A stretch of 35,513 nt of DNA from Arthrobacter terricola (GTDB lineage: Bacteria; Actinomycetota; Actinomycetes; Actinomycetales; Micrococcaceae), in NCBI RefSeq assembly GCF_004354015.1, contig NZ_SMRU01000038.1, positions 1 through 35,513 of the forward strand. The letters run 5' to 3'. The notes under the pieces are model-generated. The model ran no database searches. It saw nothing but the letters and a program-made list of their open reading frames with translations, and was not told the DNA's origin. Position numbers and translations under genes: made by a program. Position 1 is the stretch's first letter, and the number at the start of each line of letters is the position of its first letter. Shown here in pieces: positions 1-8,493 of the stretch.

Positions 1-130
1 AACGGGAATCGAAGCGCTTCGCAACTGGCTCAAGCGCCCAGGATCCCAGCCGGCACTGCTTATGGAGATCGCATCGTCGGTCCCCCGCTCCAAGGGTCCG
101 CTCCGCCAGGCATTGGAGATCCTCCTGTGA
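1..130 (+). CDS. C-terminal end of a probable AbiEi-type antitoxin (partial)
   Basis: An open frame enters from the left edge (codons in phase with base 2) and stops at TGA 128-130. It gives about 42 residues ending in QALEILL. The stop overlaps the GTG start of the next gene (GTGA), the tight coupling usual for antitoxin-toxin pairs. The downstream gene is a clear AbiEii nucleotidyltransferase, and its usual upstream partner is the AbiEi transcriptional-repressor antitoxin. The identity is therefore inferred from position. The visible tail alone has no diagnostic motif, and the winged-helix N-terminus would lie outside the window. Confidence 0.5.
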   Translation, partial: TGIEALRNWLKRPGSQPALLMEIASSVPRSKGPLRQALEILL

Positions 131-1002
131 CGGCAGCTGCGACCGTTTACCTGAAGCTTCAGAGGGTTGCACGGGACCGAAAGCGCCCCGCCGACGAGAT
201 CTTCACCCTTTACGGTCTCGAACGCTTCCTGGCGCGCCTGGCAGGCTCGCCATTTGCAGAGGACTTCTGCCTCAAAGGTGGCGTCCTGCTGTCCGCCCAC
301 GCGCTGCGCCGCCCGACCCGTGACGTCGACATGCAGGCACTCGATTTCCAACTCGACGTCGATCACGTCACCGAAGTGGTGAAAGCCGTCTGCGACGTCG
401 TCGTCGACGACGGCCTGGTATTCGACCATGCGTCCATGCAGATCGAACAGATCCGCGACGAAGACGAGTACACCGGACTGCGAGTCTCACTGCCCGCAGT
501 CCTGGGCCGGGCAAGAATTACCATCAAACTCGACATCAGCACCGGCGACCCCATTTGGCCCGAACCCGAGCAGATCGAACTGCCGTCGCTGCTCGGCGGA
601 ACGGTGAGGATGAAGGGCCACCCCCTGGTGACAGTGATCGCCGAGAAGACCGTCACTATGCTCCAGCGCGGCACCACCAGCACGCGGTGGCGAGACCTGC
701 TGGACGTGGCAGTCCTGTCCGACCGGTTCCAGTTCGACGCCGCTGACCTCAGAGAAGCGGCGGCGCAGGTGGCCGCGCACCGTGGAGCCGAACTCGGGCC
801 GCTCCGAACCCTTATGGACGGCTACGGTGCGACCGGACAGGCCAAGTGGGCTGCATGGCGCAGAAAGCTCAAAGTGGAAGACCTCTGCGAGCCGAACCTC
901 GATGCGCAGGTTGAACGTGTACTGACATTCATTGAACCCGTGTTCGACGGTTCCGTCGAAGACCACCACCGGTGGAGCCCCGACGCGCGGTCCTGGTCAT
1001 AG
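127..1002 (+). CDS. abiEii: AbiEii/AbiGii-family nucleotidyltransferase toxin
   Basis: This 291-residue protein is a probable type IV toxin of the AbiE phage-defence system, a cytosolic nucleotidyltransferase-fold enzyme. The fold's signature is visible: KGG at residues 50-52 followed by RPTRDVD at 62-68, whose two aspartates match the metal-binding pair. Further on come the KLDISTGDP strand motif and the AEKTVTMLQRG...RWRDLLDV region (about residues 172-196) typical of the family. GTG at 127 is chosen because it overlaps the upstream stop as GTGA. In known AbiE systems the toxin arrests growth and the AbiEi partner represses the operon. Length is normal and no key motif is missing, so it is probably intact. 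Confidence 0.88.
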   Translation: MTAAATVYLKLQRVARDRKRPADEIFTLYGLERFLARLAGSPFAEDFCLKGGVLLSAHALRRPTRDVDMQALDFQLDVDHVTEVVKAVCDVVVDDGLVFDHASMQIEQIRDEDEYTGLRVSLPAVLGRARITIKLDISTGDPIWPEPEQIELPSLLGGTVRMKGHPLVTVIAEKTVTMLQRGTTSTRWRDLLDVAVLSDRFQFDAADLREAAAQVAAHRGAELGPLRTLMDGYGATGQAKWAAWRRKLKVEDLCEPNLDAQVERVLTFIEPVFDGSVEDHHRWSPDARSWS

Positions 1003-1188
1003 ACCTCTCCAAGGACGACACGGGGACTATCAGTCACGCGAAGATACAGAGTGCCGTCGTCGACCCAGGCTTCCAGCTCTCACGGTCGGCGGCCCAGTCC
1101 GTGGGACGTCGCCATTCAGGTCGTCCAAGACAAAACGAGTCGAAGACCGCCTGCATGGCATCGAAAGTCGAAGGCTTCGGAGCGAAAG

Positions 1189-2148
1189 TTATGGGGCCGG
1201 GGATGGCACGGACAGTGGACCGAGTTCGTCTTTCCGGGGAGGATTTGCTCCTTGCCGGGAGCAGGTGATCGCAGCGGCGCGGTTGGCGTAGGCGGCCAAG
1301 GCGCGTAATTCATCGCGCGTTAGGTTCTTCAGTCGCGTTCTGCGACCTGCCCCAAGGGCATCCAACTGCGCGAGCCCGCAGATCAGCCCTGCCATGAAGG
1401 AGTCCCCGGCGCCCACGGTGTCGGCCACGACAATGGCTTCGGCAGCCATGTCCACCCGTGCGTTTCGGGACAGGACCACCGGGCCGGAGGCTCCGCGGGT
1501 TAGGGCCACGACTGCCGGGCCTAGTGCCAGCCACGCCTCCAGGGTCTCGTCCAGGGTCCGGTGCGGGTAGAGCCAACGGAGGTCTTCGTCGCTGGCTTTG
1601 ACGATGTCGCTGGCGGCCACGAACACTTCCGCGGCTTGGCGCGCCGCGGCCGCATCGGGGCTGATTGCTGGCCGGCAGTTGGGATCAAAGCTGATGGTCG
1701 CCTGCCCGCGGGCGGATTTCACGAGGGCGAGGGTCATCTGATCGCCGGGCGGAAGCACGGTAGCGATCGAACCTGTGTGGACGTGGGTTGAACCCTCGCC
1801 TGCGGCGAGGGCCGGCAAGCACGCCCCGTTGATGTCCCAGGTGATAGAGAACGTGTATTCCGCGCCACCGTCGGGCCCCAGCGTGGCCAAGGCCGTCGAC
1901 GTCGGTGCGGATCCGCCGTTGATCACGTCCACACGATTGGACTGCAGGTGTTCTTCAATCATGAGCCCATAGGGGTCATCGGAGTAGTGCGTCACGAGGC
2001 TCGTCCTCAGGCCCAGGCGGGCGGCCCCGACAGCTACGTTGAGCGGACTGCCACCCGGGTGGGCCCGGCTCCCTGTCCGCCCGCGAGGGTCACTTATGAC
2101 ATCGACGAGGGATTCGCCGATGACGGTCACCGTGGTTTCTTGTGCCAT
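1189..2148 (-). CDS. PfkB-family carbohydrate kinase, fructokinase-like
   Basis: This 319-residue ribokinase/PfkB-family kinase probably phosphorylates a ketose such as fructose in the cytosol. Visible signatures are GESLVDV (11-17), the sugar-binding PGGSPLNVAVGAARLG (31-46), SFDPNCRP (153-160, common in fructokinases) and the DTVGAGDSFMAG ATP/anion-hole motif (243-254) with catalytic Asp249. It is the last gene of the operon starting at 6599, only 5 bases after the polyol dehydrogenase. That order fits a route in which the polyol is oxidised to a ketose and then phosphorylated. The ATG at 2148 gives a normal N-terminus. The exact sugar cannot be decided from sequence; fructose (from mannitol or sorbitol) or xylulose/ribulose are candidates. 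Confidence 0.85.
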   Translation of the reverse strand: MAQETTVTVIGESLVDVISDPRGRTGSRAHPGGSPLNVAVGAARLGLRTSLVTHYSDDPYGLMIEEHLQSNRVDVINGGSAPTSTALATLGPDGGAEYTFSITWDINGACLPALAAGEGSTHVHTGSIATVLPPGDQMTLALVKSARGQATISFDPNCRPAISPDAAAARQAAEVFVAASDIVKASDEDLRWLYPHRTLDETLEAWLALGPAVVALTRGASGPVVLSRNARVDMAAEAIVVADTVGAGDSFMAGLICGLAQLDALGAGRRTRLKNLTRDELRALAAYANRAAAITCSRQGANPPRKDELGPLSVPSPAP

Positions 2149-2153
2149 TCTTC

Positions 2154-3233
2154 TCAGCGGCCCGGGTAGACGACGGCTTTGAGCTGTCCGGGCTGCTTGC
2201 CGGCTTTGAGCGCTTCTTCTGCCTCGGCCAGCGCGAAGCGACCGGTGACCAGGACATCCAGGTCCACCTTGCCGTCGGCGATCAGTTGGATGGCCAGGGG
2301 CCAGGTGTTGGTGTAGCGGAACACACCGGAGAGCCAGATCTCCCGGTTCTGGATGTACGACACGGGGAGTTCGACGTCGTCGGCCCCGAGCCCTACCAGG
2401 ATCACCCTGCCGGCCGGTCCCACGGCTTTGATCCCGGAACGGACCGCCTGCGGTGCGCCTGAGGCGTCAATGAAGGCATCGACGTCGAGCCCTTCCACGC
2501 TGTCCGTCTTCGCATTGAGCGCATGCGTTGCGCCGTGTTCGAGGGCAAAGGCCAGGCGGTCCTCGGCGATGTCTGTGATGTAGATGTCGGTGGCGCCGAA
2601 GGCGCGGGCGGCCTGGGCGGCGATGATGCCGATCGGGCCGGCGCCAGCGATCAGTACGCGGCTGCCGGGCTTGATGTCGGCGCGTTCGCAGGCCCAGAGC
2701 CCGACGGAGAGCGGTTCGATGAGGGCTGCTGCCTCGTCGCTGACGTTGTCCGGGATGTCGTAGGCGAAGTCGGCCTGGATGGTGACGTATTCGGCGAAGG
2801 CTCCGTCGATCGGCGGGGTGGCGTAGAACTCGATGTCCGGGCAAAGGTTGTAGCGGCCGGCTTTGCATTGCTTGCACTTACGGCACGGCCGCTGGGGTTC
2901 GACGGCGACGCGGTTCCCTACGCGGGCGGGGTCCACGGCGCTTCCTACGGCGGCGATCCGGCCGGAGAGTTCGTGGCCGAGGATCAGGGGGTGGTCAACG
3001 ACGTAGTCGCCGATCCGGCCGTGTTCGTAGTAGTGGACGTCGCTGCCGCAGACGCCGACGGCGGCGACCTGCACGAGGACCTGGTCGGGGTCAAGTTCCG
3101 GCAAGGAAAGGGTTTCCAGGGTCATGTCGCCCTGGCGCTGGAGGATGCAGGCGCGCATGGTGGACGGGAGTTCTGGCTGCACGAGGGTGTGGGGCTGTGC
3201 GGGCGTGTGGGACTGTGCGGTTGGTGTTGTCAT
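2154..3233 (-). CDS. Zinc-dependent polyol (sorbitol/xylitol-type) dehydrogenase
   Basis: This 359-residue medium-chain dehydrogenase probably oxidises a sugar alcohol to a ketose with NAD+. Catalytic zinc ligands are visible as Cys62 (GVCGSD), His87/Glu88 (GHE) and Glu173 (IEP). The structural zinc cysteines are 117, 120, 123 and 131. The Rossmann loop GAGPIG lies at 197-202 and is followed by an acidic residue pattern compatible with NAD. The first 25 residues are a Pro/Gln/His-rich extension before MRACILQ, so Met26 could be the true start. The ATG at 3233 has an AAGGA ribosome site 8 bases upstream and is preferred. It sits between the transport genes and the PfkB kinase, as in mannitol/sorbitol/arabitol operons. 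Confidence 0.87.
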   Translation of the reverse strand: MTTPTAQSHTPAQPHTLVQPELPSTMRACILQRQGDMTLETLSLPELDPDQVLVQVAAVGVCGSDVHYYEHGRIGDYVVDHPLILGHELSGRIAAVGSAVDPARVGNRVAVEPQRPCRKCKQCKAGRYNLCPDIEFYATPPIDGAFAEYVTIQADFAYDIPDNVSDEAAALIEPLSVGLWACERADIKPGSRVLIAGAGPIGIIAAQAARAFGATDIYITDIAEDRLAFALEHGATHALNAKTDSVEGLDVDAFIDASGAPQAVRSGIKAVGPAGRVILVGLGADDVELPVSYIQNREIWLSGVFRYTNTWPLAIQLIADGKVDLDVLVTGRFALAEAEEALKAGKQPGQLKAVVYPGR

Positions 3234-3286
3234 GGGAGTAGTCCTTGGGAAATCGAAGAGGGAGGGCGGTCTATTTGACGGCGCAG

Positions 3287-4225
3287 TTACTTGACGGCGC
3301 CCAGGGAGAGGCCTTGGACGAGTTTGTCCTGGGCTGCGAAGCCGGCGAACAGCACCGGGAGGGAGATCACGACGGCGGCCGCGCAGACTTTCGCGAGGAA
3401 CAGGCCCTGGCTGGAAACGAAGCCGGTGAGGAACACGGGCGCGGTGCCGGCGACGACGCCGGTGAGGACCCGGGCCAGGAGGAGTTCGTTCCAGGAGAAG
3501 ATGAAGCAGATCAATGCCGTGGCGGCGATGCCGGGCATCGCTACAGGAGCGATGATCTTACGGAGGGTCAGCAGCAGGCCGGCGCCGTCGATCTGTGCCG
3601 CTTCAAGCATTTCCACGGGGACTTCGGCGAGGAAGGAGCGCATCATCCACACGGCGATCGGCAGGTTCATGGACGTGTACATGAGAATCAGGAACCAGAT
3701 GTTGTCCAGGACCCCGGCAGTCTTCGCGAAGAGGAACAGGGGCAGGATCGCGGCGACCACCGGCATCATTTTGGTGGAGAGGAAGAAGAACAGGACGTCG
3801 GTCCACTTCTTCACGGGCCGGATGGAGAGCGCGTAGGCGGCCGGGATCGCCAGGACCAGGACGAGCACGGTGGAGAAGATCGACGCCGTGGCCGAGTTGA
3901 TCATCGGCGGCCACGGGCTGACCCCGGAACTGGCTCCGAAGAATTCCTTGTAAGCGTCCAGGGTGAGGTTGGCGGCGACGGACGGCGGGTTGGTGGCCGC
4001 GTCCGTTTCGGAGTGGAAGGAGGTGAGCACCATCCACAGGACCGGGGAGGCGAAGAGCAGGGCCAGCAGCCAGGCCGCGAGTCCGGCCGCGGTGTTGTTG
4101 CGGGTGGGGTCCATGCGGGACTTGGCCCCGCCGAACTGTCCGAATCTGCCGCGGCGCGGCCCGCCGTCGAAAGCTGTGCGGTTGTGTGTTGTGTTGCGGC
4201 GCGCGGCAGGAGTGAGGGTGCTCAT
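3287..4225 (-). CDS. Carbohydrate ABC transporter permease (MalG/SmoG type), system 1
   Basis: This 312-residue inner-membrane permease belongs to a CUT1 sugar/polyol importer. A charged N-terminal tail is followed by a membrane segment at about 44-69 and several more. The cytoplasmic EAA loop that docks on the ATPase lies at about 202-231 (EVPVEMLEAAQIDGAG...). The frame is open further upstream to 4606. The ATG at 4225 is chosen because it overlaps the TGA of the preceding permease as ATGA, the usual coupling of these gene pairs, and because the paralogue at 22858-23754 starts the same way. No ATPase gene is nearby. The C-terminal codons GCGCCGTCAA are repeated 16 bases downstream, a trivial short duplication. 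Confidence 0.9.
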   Translation of the reverse strand: MSTLTPAARRNTTHNRTAFDGGPRRGRFGQFGGAKSRMDPTRNNTAAGLAAWLLALLFASPVLWMVLTSFHSETDAATNPPSVAANLTLDAYKEFFGASSGVSPWPPMINSATASIFSTVLVLVLAIPAAYALSIRPVKKWTDVLFFFLSTKMMPVVAAILPLFLFAKTAGVLDNIWFLILMYTSMNLPIAVWMMRSFLAEVPVEMLEAAQIDGAGLLLTLRKIIAPVAMPGIAATALICFIFSWNELLLARVLTGVVAGTAPVFLTGFVSSQGLFLAKVCAAAVVISLPVLFAGFAAQDKLVQGLSLGAVK

Positions 4226-5190
4226 CGTGCTGCCTCCTTCTTGAAGAGCGAAAAGACGGTGCGGAGGGCGAAGGTGGCCACGATGATGGTCCCGATGACC
4301 ACCACGACGCCGGCGGCGGACGCCAGGCCGTATTCGTTGGCGAAGTAGAACGTCTGGTAGATCGCGTAGGGCAGGTTGGCGGTGCCCAGGCCCCCGGAGG
4401 TGAGGGTGAAGACGGCGTCGAAGTTCTGCACGATGTAGATGGCGCCGAGAAGTCCGCCAAGTTCCATGTACTGGCGCAGGTGCGGGAGCGTGAGGTGGCG
4501 GAAGATGTCCCAGCTGCTGGCTCCATCCATCTGCGCTGCTTCGACGGTGTCCATGGGCCGGGACTGCAGGCCGGCGAGCAGGATGAGCATCATGAACGGG
4601 GTCCACTGCCAGACCAAGGACACGACGACGGCCGCCAGCGGGGCCTGGGAGAGCAGGTCCGGCTGGGGCGGGGTGTTGCTGCCGAAGAGCGACCAGACCC
4701 AGGTCAGGATTCCGTTGATCAACCCATAGGTGGGGTTCAGCAGGGCGTGCTTCCAGATCAGGGCTGCGGCCACCGGGACCACCAGGAACGGTGCGATCAG
4801 GAGGGTCCTGGCCAGACCTCGGCCGATGAACTTCTTGTCCAGCAGCAACGCCAGACCTAGCCCGATGGCAAGGCTCGCCAGGACTACCGAGACCGTGAGG
4901 ATGATGGTCGTGAAGATCGCCTGGCGCAGGTCGGGGTCGGTGAGGACCTGGACGTAGTTGCCGAAGCCTGCGAATCCGGTCTGGTCCGGGCGGAGGCTGT
5001 TCCAGTTCAGGAACGAGATGATCAGGGTGACCACGAACGGGAGCTGGGTGACGATGATGAGGAAGATCAGGGCTGGCAGCAGCGGCGCACGCCGGGCCCA
5101 GGCCAGGGCGCGTTCACGGGCCCTGGCATTCGTGGAAGGTTTGGGTGCGCTGTGCCCGGGACGGGAGACGCGCGCTGTTGCTGTAGTCAT
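4222..5190 (-). CDS. Carbohydrate ABC transporter permease (MalF/SmoF type), system 1
   Basis: This 322-residue first permease subunit of the polyol/sugar importer is membrane embedded. A basic N-terminus (residues 1-35) precedes hydrophobic spans at about 36-61, 91-117 and 128-147 and more towards the C-terminus. The EAA loop is at about 213-240 (MDTVEAAQMDGASS...). It pairs with the permease encoded by the next, ATGA-overlapping gene, and binds substrate delivered by the lipoprotein encoded upstream. The ATG at 5190 follows a GGAGATCC ribosome-site region. The protein is the same length as its paralogue at 23751-24719, with most residues identical by eye. Confidence 0.9.
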   Translation of the reverse strand: MTTATARVSRPGHSAPKPSTNARARERALAWARRAPLLPALIFLIIVTQLPFVVTLIISFLNWNSLRPDQTGFAGFGNYVQVLTDPDLRQAIFTTIILTVSVVLASLAIGLGLALLLDKKFIGRGLARTLLIAPFLVVPVAAALIWKHALLNPTYGLINGILTWVWSLFGSNTPPQPDLLSQAPLAAVVVSLVWQWTPFMMLILLAGLQSRPMDTVEAAQMDGASSWDIFRHLTLPHLRQYMELGGLLGAIYIVQNFDAVFTLTSGGLGTANLPYAIYQTFYFANEYGLASAAGVVVVIGTIIVATFALRTVFSLFKKEAAR

Positions 5191-5201
5191 TGGATCTCCT
5201 G

Positions 5202-5235
5202 CGGTGCTGTGTCCCTGCGGCGGGACACAGCACCG
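5202..5235 (-). promoter_or_regulatory. Intra-operon stem-loop between binding-protein and permease genes
   Basis: A perfect 14-bp inverted repeat (CGGTGCTGTGTCCC at 5202-5215 and its complement at 5222-5235) with a 6-base loop lies in the 59-base gap between the binding-protein stop and the permease start. There is no T-run, so it is better read as an mRNA 3'-end stabiliser or partial terminator. Such hairpins keep binding-protein transcript levels above those of the permeases. The paralogous operon has a hairpin in the same place (24740-24773). Confidence 0.75.
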
Positions 5236-5249
5236 GGTGGTAGGTGTTG

Positions 5250-6599
5250 CTACTTCTTGTACTTGTCGCCGATTTTTTGTGCGGCATCCTGACCCTTGGC
5301 CAGCGCATCAGCGACGGAGCCCTGGCCGGCAATGGCGGAGCTGACGCCTTGGGAGACAGTGGTGCCCAGGTCGGCGAACTCGGGAATGCCGACGAACTGG
5401 ATGCCCACCACCGGGCGTGGCTGGACCCCGGGGTTCTTCGGATCGGCGTTTTCAATAGCGGTGCGTTCGGCCTGGAAGAACGGTGCGGCCTTCTGGAAGT
5501 CGGCGTTCTCATAGGTTGAGATGCGTTTCCCGGACGGAACCTTGGCCCAGCCCAGCTTTGACGCCACCAGTTCTTCGTACTTCTTGGAGCTGGCCCAGGC
5601 GATGAACTTGCTCGCAGCGTCTTGCTTCTTTGACGCGGCCTGCACGCCCCAGGACCAGGTCCAGAGCCAGCCGGAGGATTTGGTTTCCTTCACGGGGGCC
5701 TGGACGTAGCCGATCTTGCCCTTGACCGGCGAGTCCGCAGCTTCCAGGGAACCTGCGGCGGAGGTGGCGTCGTACCACATGGCTGTTTTGCTTTGGCTCA
5801 TGTTGTTCAGGCATTCGGTGAACCCGGCCTGCGCGGCACCGGCTTCACCGTGGGCGCGGACCAGGTCGACGTAGAACTGGGTGGCGGCGGTGAATTCGGG
5901 GGCGTTGACCTTGGCGTTCCAGTCCTTGTCGAACCAGGTGCCGCCGAAGGTGTTGACCACGGTGGTCAGCGGGGCGAAGACCTGGCCCCAGCCGGGCTGG
6001 CCGCGCAGGCAGATGCCTTTCATGCCCGGGGCGGCGCCGTCAACCTTGGCCGCAAGGTCCGCGACCTGGTCCCAGGTGGGCTTCTCCGGCATGGTCAGGC
6101 CCTTGGCCGCGAAAATGTCCTTCCGGTACATCAGGAACGAGGATTCACCGTAGAACGGTTCGCCGTACAGCTTGCCGTCCTTGCCGGTCAGGGACGCCGT
6201 GTAGGCCGGAAGAATGTCCGCCTGGTTGAACGAGGCATCCTTGGCCACGTTGTCCAGCGGCGCGAGCCAGCCGTTCGCGGAGTAGAACGGGATTTCGTAA
6301 TTGGACAGGGACGCGACGTCGTATTGCCCTGCCTGGCTGGAGAACTCCTGGCTGATCTTCGCCCGGACGTCGTTCTCCGGAAGCACGGTGTAGTTGACCT
6401 TGATGCCGGTTTCCTTGGTGAAGTTATCTGCCGTGAGCTTCTGCAGGTCCTCCATCTGGGGGTTGTTGACCATCAGGACGTTGATGCTGTTCTGGTCGCC
6501 AGCGGCGGTGCCGCCACCGGCACCTGAACAGGCCGAGGCGGAAAGCGCGATGCACAGGGCGCCGGCGGCGAGTGAGGCCACACGTATTTTCGGGCGCAT
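5250..6599 (-). CDS. Extracellular solute-binding lipoprotein of ABC importer, system 1
   Basis: This 449-residue binding protein is anchored outside the cell membrane and captures the sugar or polyol. The N-terminus has MRPK, a hydrophobic core and a lipobox SASAC with lipidated Cys24, then a Gly-rich linker. The rest has the features of CUT1 family-1 binding proteins, including a Trp-rich hinge region (GWLWTWSWGVQAA). ATG 6599 is preceded by AAGGAG with 6-base spacing. It is the first gene of the operon and faces the AraC regulator. It is a close paralogue of the protein at 24787-26154, the main differences being in the signal peptide and scattered positions. The ligand is not known; mannitol/sorbitol/arabitol-type polyols are the best guess from the dehydrogenase downstream. 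Confidence 0.9.
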   Translation of the reverse strand: MRPKIRVASLAAGALCIALSASACSGAGGGTAAGDQNSINVLMVNNPQMEDLQKLTADNFTKETGIKVNYTVLPENDVRAKISQEFSSQAGQYDVASLSNYEIPFYSANGWLAPLDNVAKDASFNQADILPAYTASLTGKDGKLYGEPFYGESSFLMYRKDIFAAKGLTMPEKPTWDQVADLAAKVDGAAPGMKGICLRGQPGWGQVFAPLTTVVNTFGGTWFDKDWNAKVNAPEFTAATQFYVDLVRAHGEAGAAQAGFTECLNNMSQSKTAMWYDATSAAGSLEAADSPVKGKIGYVQAPVKETKSSGWLWTWSWGVQAASKKQDAASKFIAWASSKKYEELVASKLGWAKVPSGKRISTYENADFQKAAPFFQAERTAIENADPKNPGVQPRPVVGIQFVGIPEFADLGTTVSQGVSSAIAGQGSVADALAKGQDAAQKIGDKYKK

Positions 6600-6800
6600 T
6601 AAGGACTCCTTTGTTCTTCAAGGGGGTGCACAATCACCACACCTCGGCTGCCGTGTCGAGGTGCTGGACTGGAGCGAGGCCTGAGATCGGGGAATCCGAT
6701 GTGCCGCGCTTGGTTCCTCAAGATTAGGCGTGTGGGACAGGGCACAACTAGCGCCTCCGTTGCTAATTTCTGATACAAATTTTCCTGATGGGTTGCCGAC

Positions 6801-6840
6801 TGGAAGCTAATCTGAGAGAAGGCGGCCAAGGGAGCTTCCA
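6801..6840. promoter_or_regulatory. Inverted repeat in divergent promoter, candidate AraC operator
   Basis: TGGAAGCT (6801-6808) is repeated inverted as AGCTTCCA (6833-6840), with a 24-base spacer. The next bases are also symmetric: AATCTG lies 3' of the left arm and CAGATT spans the outer end of the right arm. It lies 35 bases before the AraC-type gene and about 200 bases before the transporter operon, a likely site for that regulator. Function is inferred from position only. Confidence 0.5.
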
Positions 6841-6874
6841 GATTTCATAAAAGTCGAACGCATGGAGAAACACT

Positions 6875-7843
6875 ATGAATGGGCTGGACGCTGGCGAGAG
6901 CGCAGTGGAACCGGGCAATGACGCAGCGGCCAGGCTTGCCGAACGGTTTCTGGGCATGCGCGCAAACAGGGAGGTCATTCCAGCAGACCCGAACCATTCA
7001 GTCCGTTGGAACGAGCATGATTATCCAAGCCCGTTGGCGCGCTGGAACTACCATCCCGAATTTGAGATCCACCTGATTCGCAAGGGCACCGGCAAATTCA
7101 TCGTGGGAGACCATATCGGCACCTTCGAGGCCGGGCAGGTGTCGCTAGTCGGCTCTGGGCTGCCGCATGACTGGGTCAGCGATCTTGAACCCGGAGAAGT
7201 GCTGAGGAACCGGGACGCGGTTATTCAGTTCGACGGAAAATGGGTCCGGCAAGCAGCCGCCATGATTCCGGAACTGGCCGAAGTCGATCCCCTGTTGGAA
7301 CAGTCCGCACGCGGTATCGAATTCCTGGGAAGGACGGCAGAAACGGCAGCGGCGTCGATCGAAGCGATGGGCGCATCTACCGGACTGGAGCGGCTACATC
7401 ACCTTTTCGAACTATTTGCGATCCTCGCGCGGGCACCACAGGAAGAACGCCGCTACCTCGCCGACGAATGGTTCAGACCTCAACTGGACGGTCAGGCCGC
7501 CGCCGTAGTCGACATCGTCCTCGAATACGTCTTCAGCAACCACGCCGGAAGCATCAAGATGTCCGAGGCCGCGGCGCTCGTGGGAATGGCCGAGCCCACA
7601 TTCTCCAAATACTTCAAACGCTCCACCGGCCAGAACTTCAGCGACCTCGTGCGCAAACTCCGGCTGGCCCACGCACGGCGCCTGCTGGAACGCAGCGACA
7701 AACCCATCTCCGACATCTGCTACGAAGTGGGCTTCTCAAACCTGTCAAACTTCAACCGGCACTTCCTCAACGACACAGGAGTCACACCGCGGGCCTACCG
7801 GAACGCCCAGCGTGAGCCCGCCCGAGAGGCCGCGCTGAATTAA
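6875..7843 (+). CDS. AraC-family transcriptional regulator of polyol operon
   Basis: This 322-residue regulator has an N-terminal cupin-like ligand domain (residues about 45-110, including WNYHPEFEIHLIRKG and the GSGLPHDW strand). A C-terminal double helix-turn-helix of about 100 residues carries the family signature ISDICYEVGFSNLSNFNRHF. It presumably senses the polyol or its oxidation product and activates the divergent operon at 6599. ATG 6875 has GGAG upstream at a suitable distance. Length and motifs are complete. A hairpin lies about 50 bases after the stop. Confidence 0.9.
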   Translation: MNGLDAGESAVEPGNDAAARLAERFLGMRANREVIPADPNHSVRWNEHDYPSPLARWNYHPEFEIHLIRKGTGKFIVGDHIGTFEAGQVSLVGSGLPHDWVSDLEPGEVLRNRDAVIQFDGKWVRQAAAMIPELAEVDPLLEQSARGIEFLGRTAETAAASIEAMGASTGLERLHHLFELFAILARAPQEERRYLADEWFRPQLDGQAAAVVDIVLEYVFSNHAGSIKMSEAAALVGMAEPTFSKYFKRSTGQNFSDLVRKLRLAHARRLLERSDKPISDICYEVGFSNLSNFNRHFLNDTGVTPRAYRNAQREPAREAALN

Positions 7844-7889
7844 CTGCGCACGGCTTGGTCAGGCAAGTCCGGCATCGGGTGCGCCCAGG

Positions 7890-8128
7890 TTAGGCCGCCT
7901 CCTGTCCGGAGGCGGGGGACGGTGTTCCGGGCAGTGCGGGGATCACCGGGTCAGCTGGTCCGACTTCGCCTCGTCGTAGCTCCAGCATCGTCTTGGCCGC
8001 GGCATTTTGCTCCACAATTTGTGCTTCCAGGGGGCTGCGGGCAGTTCGGCCACTGCCACCTGCCAGGAAGGGACGAGCCGGTCGGGCAACGGTGCTGCCG
8101 CATGACTTTGGCTAGCCCTCAGGACCAC
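7890..8128 (-). pseudogene. Possible decayed C-terminal gene fragment, unidentified
   Basis: On the minus strand two frames join into a protein-like stretch. Residues encoded down to about 8030 (SWQVAVAELPAAP) continue after a frame change into EAQIVEQNAAAKTMLELRRG and on to a TAA at 7890-7892. The second part is amphipathic and looks like the alanine/proline-rich tail of a real protein. I do not recognise the family. No intact start was found, and it may be chance, since the opposite strand is also open here. Confidence 0.3.
7895..7915 (+). terminator. Hairpin after the AraC regulator gene
   Basis: CCGCCTCC (7895-7902) pairs with GGAGGCGG (7908-7915) over a 5-base loop, 52 bases after the AraC gene stop. 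There is no T-run, which is common for high-G+C actinobacterial terminators. The termination role is inferred. Confidence 0.45.
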
Positions 8129-8258
8129 ATGAGAAAGCGCAGGACAAGGACTTATCTGGACGCCCGGCCCTCGTCAAAGACGAGATCGGCCGGCCTGAAT
8201 CCCAAATACCTCTACTGTCCGCCAGTTGAGGGCCATGGGTTTGGTCGGCTGGCGGAAG

Positions 8259-8326
8259 TTTCACCGGTTTCACCAGTTTCACCTACTTTTACCTGTGGAG
8301 GTTCCGCTTTTACCTGTGGAGGTTCC
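8259..8326. repeat. Adjoining short tandem repeats (9-bp x3 and 21-bp x2)
   Basis: TTTCACC occurs three times with a 9-base period (8259-8265, 8268-8274, 8277-8283). Directly after, the 20-base unit beginning CTTTTACCTGTGG occurs twice with a 21-base period (8286-8305 and 8307-8326). Both blocks share the core TTNNACC. The region around it, 7930-8490, has no gene I can support. It could be a replication-slippage product or an array of protein-binding sites. Confidence 0.85.
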
Positions 8327-8493
8327 TCGCAGAATCCCTTCAAGCCAACAACGGGCGCCATTCCCCCGGATCTGGTTAGCAATTGGGCAATTGGGCTCTG
8401 CGCTTCCGCGGAGGCTGGGGTTATCGACGTTTCAAGCCTGCACACCATCCAACCGCATCGCCTGACGGCGGCGCCAGAGGGACGGGCCTGTCG

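Noticed and set aside
3275..3300. Direct repeat of GCGCCGTCAA after the system 1 permease gene
   Set aside because: A 10-base duplication of the gene end without further structure. Too short to call a mobile-element footprint.
3244..4348. Long plus-strand frames opposite the permease and dehydrogenase genes (also at 19883-20773, 20821-22035, 21858-22865)
   Set aside because: They are Gly/Asp/Glu-rich shadows typical of the strand opposite high-G+C genes. The opposite-strand products have clear family motifs.
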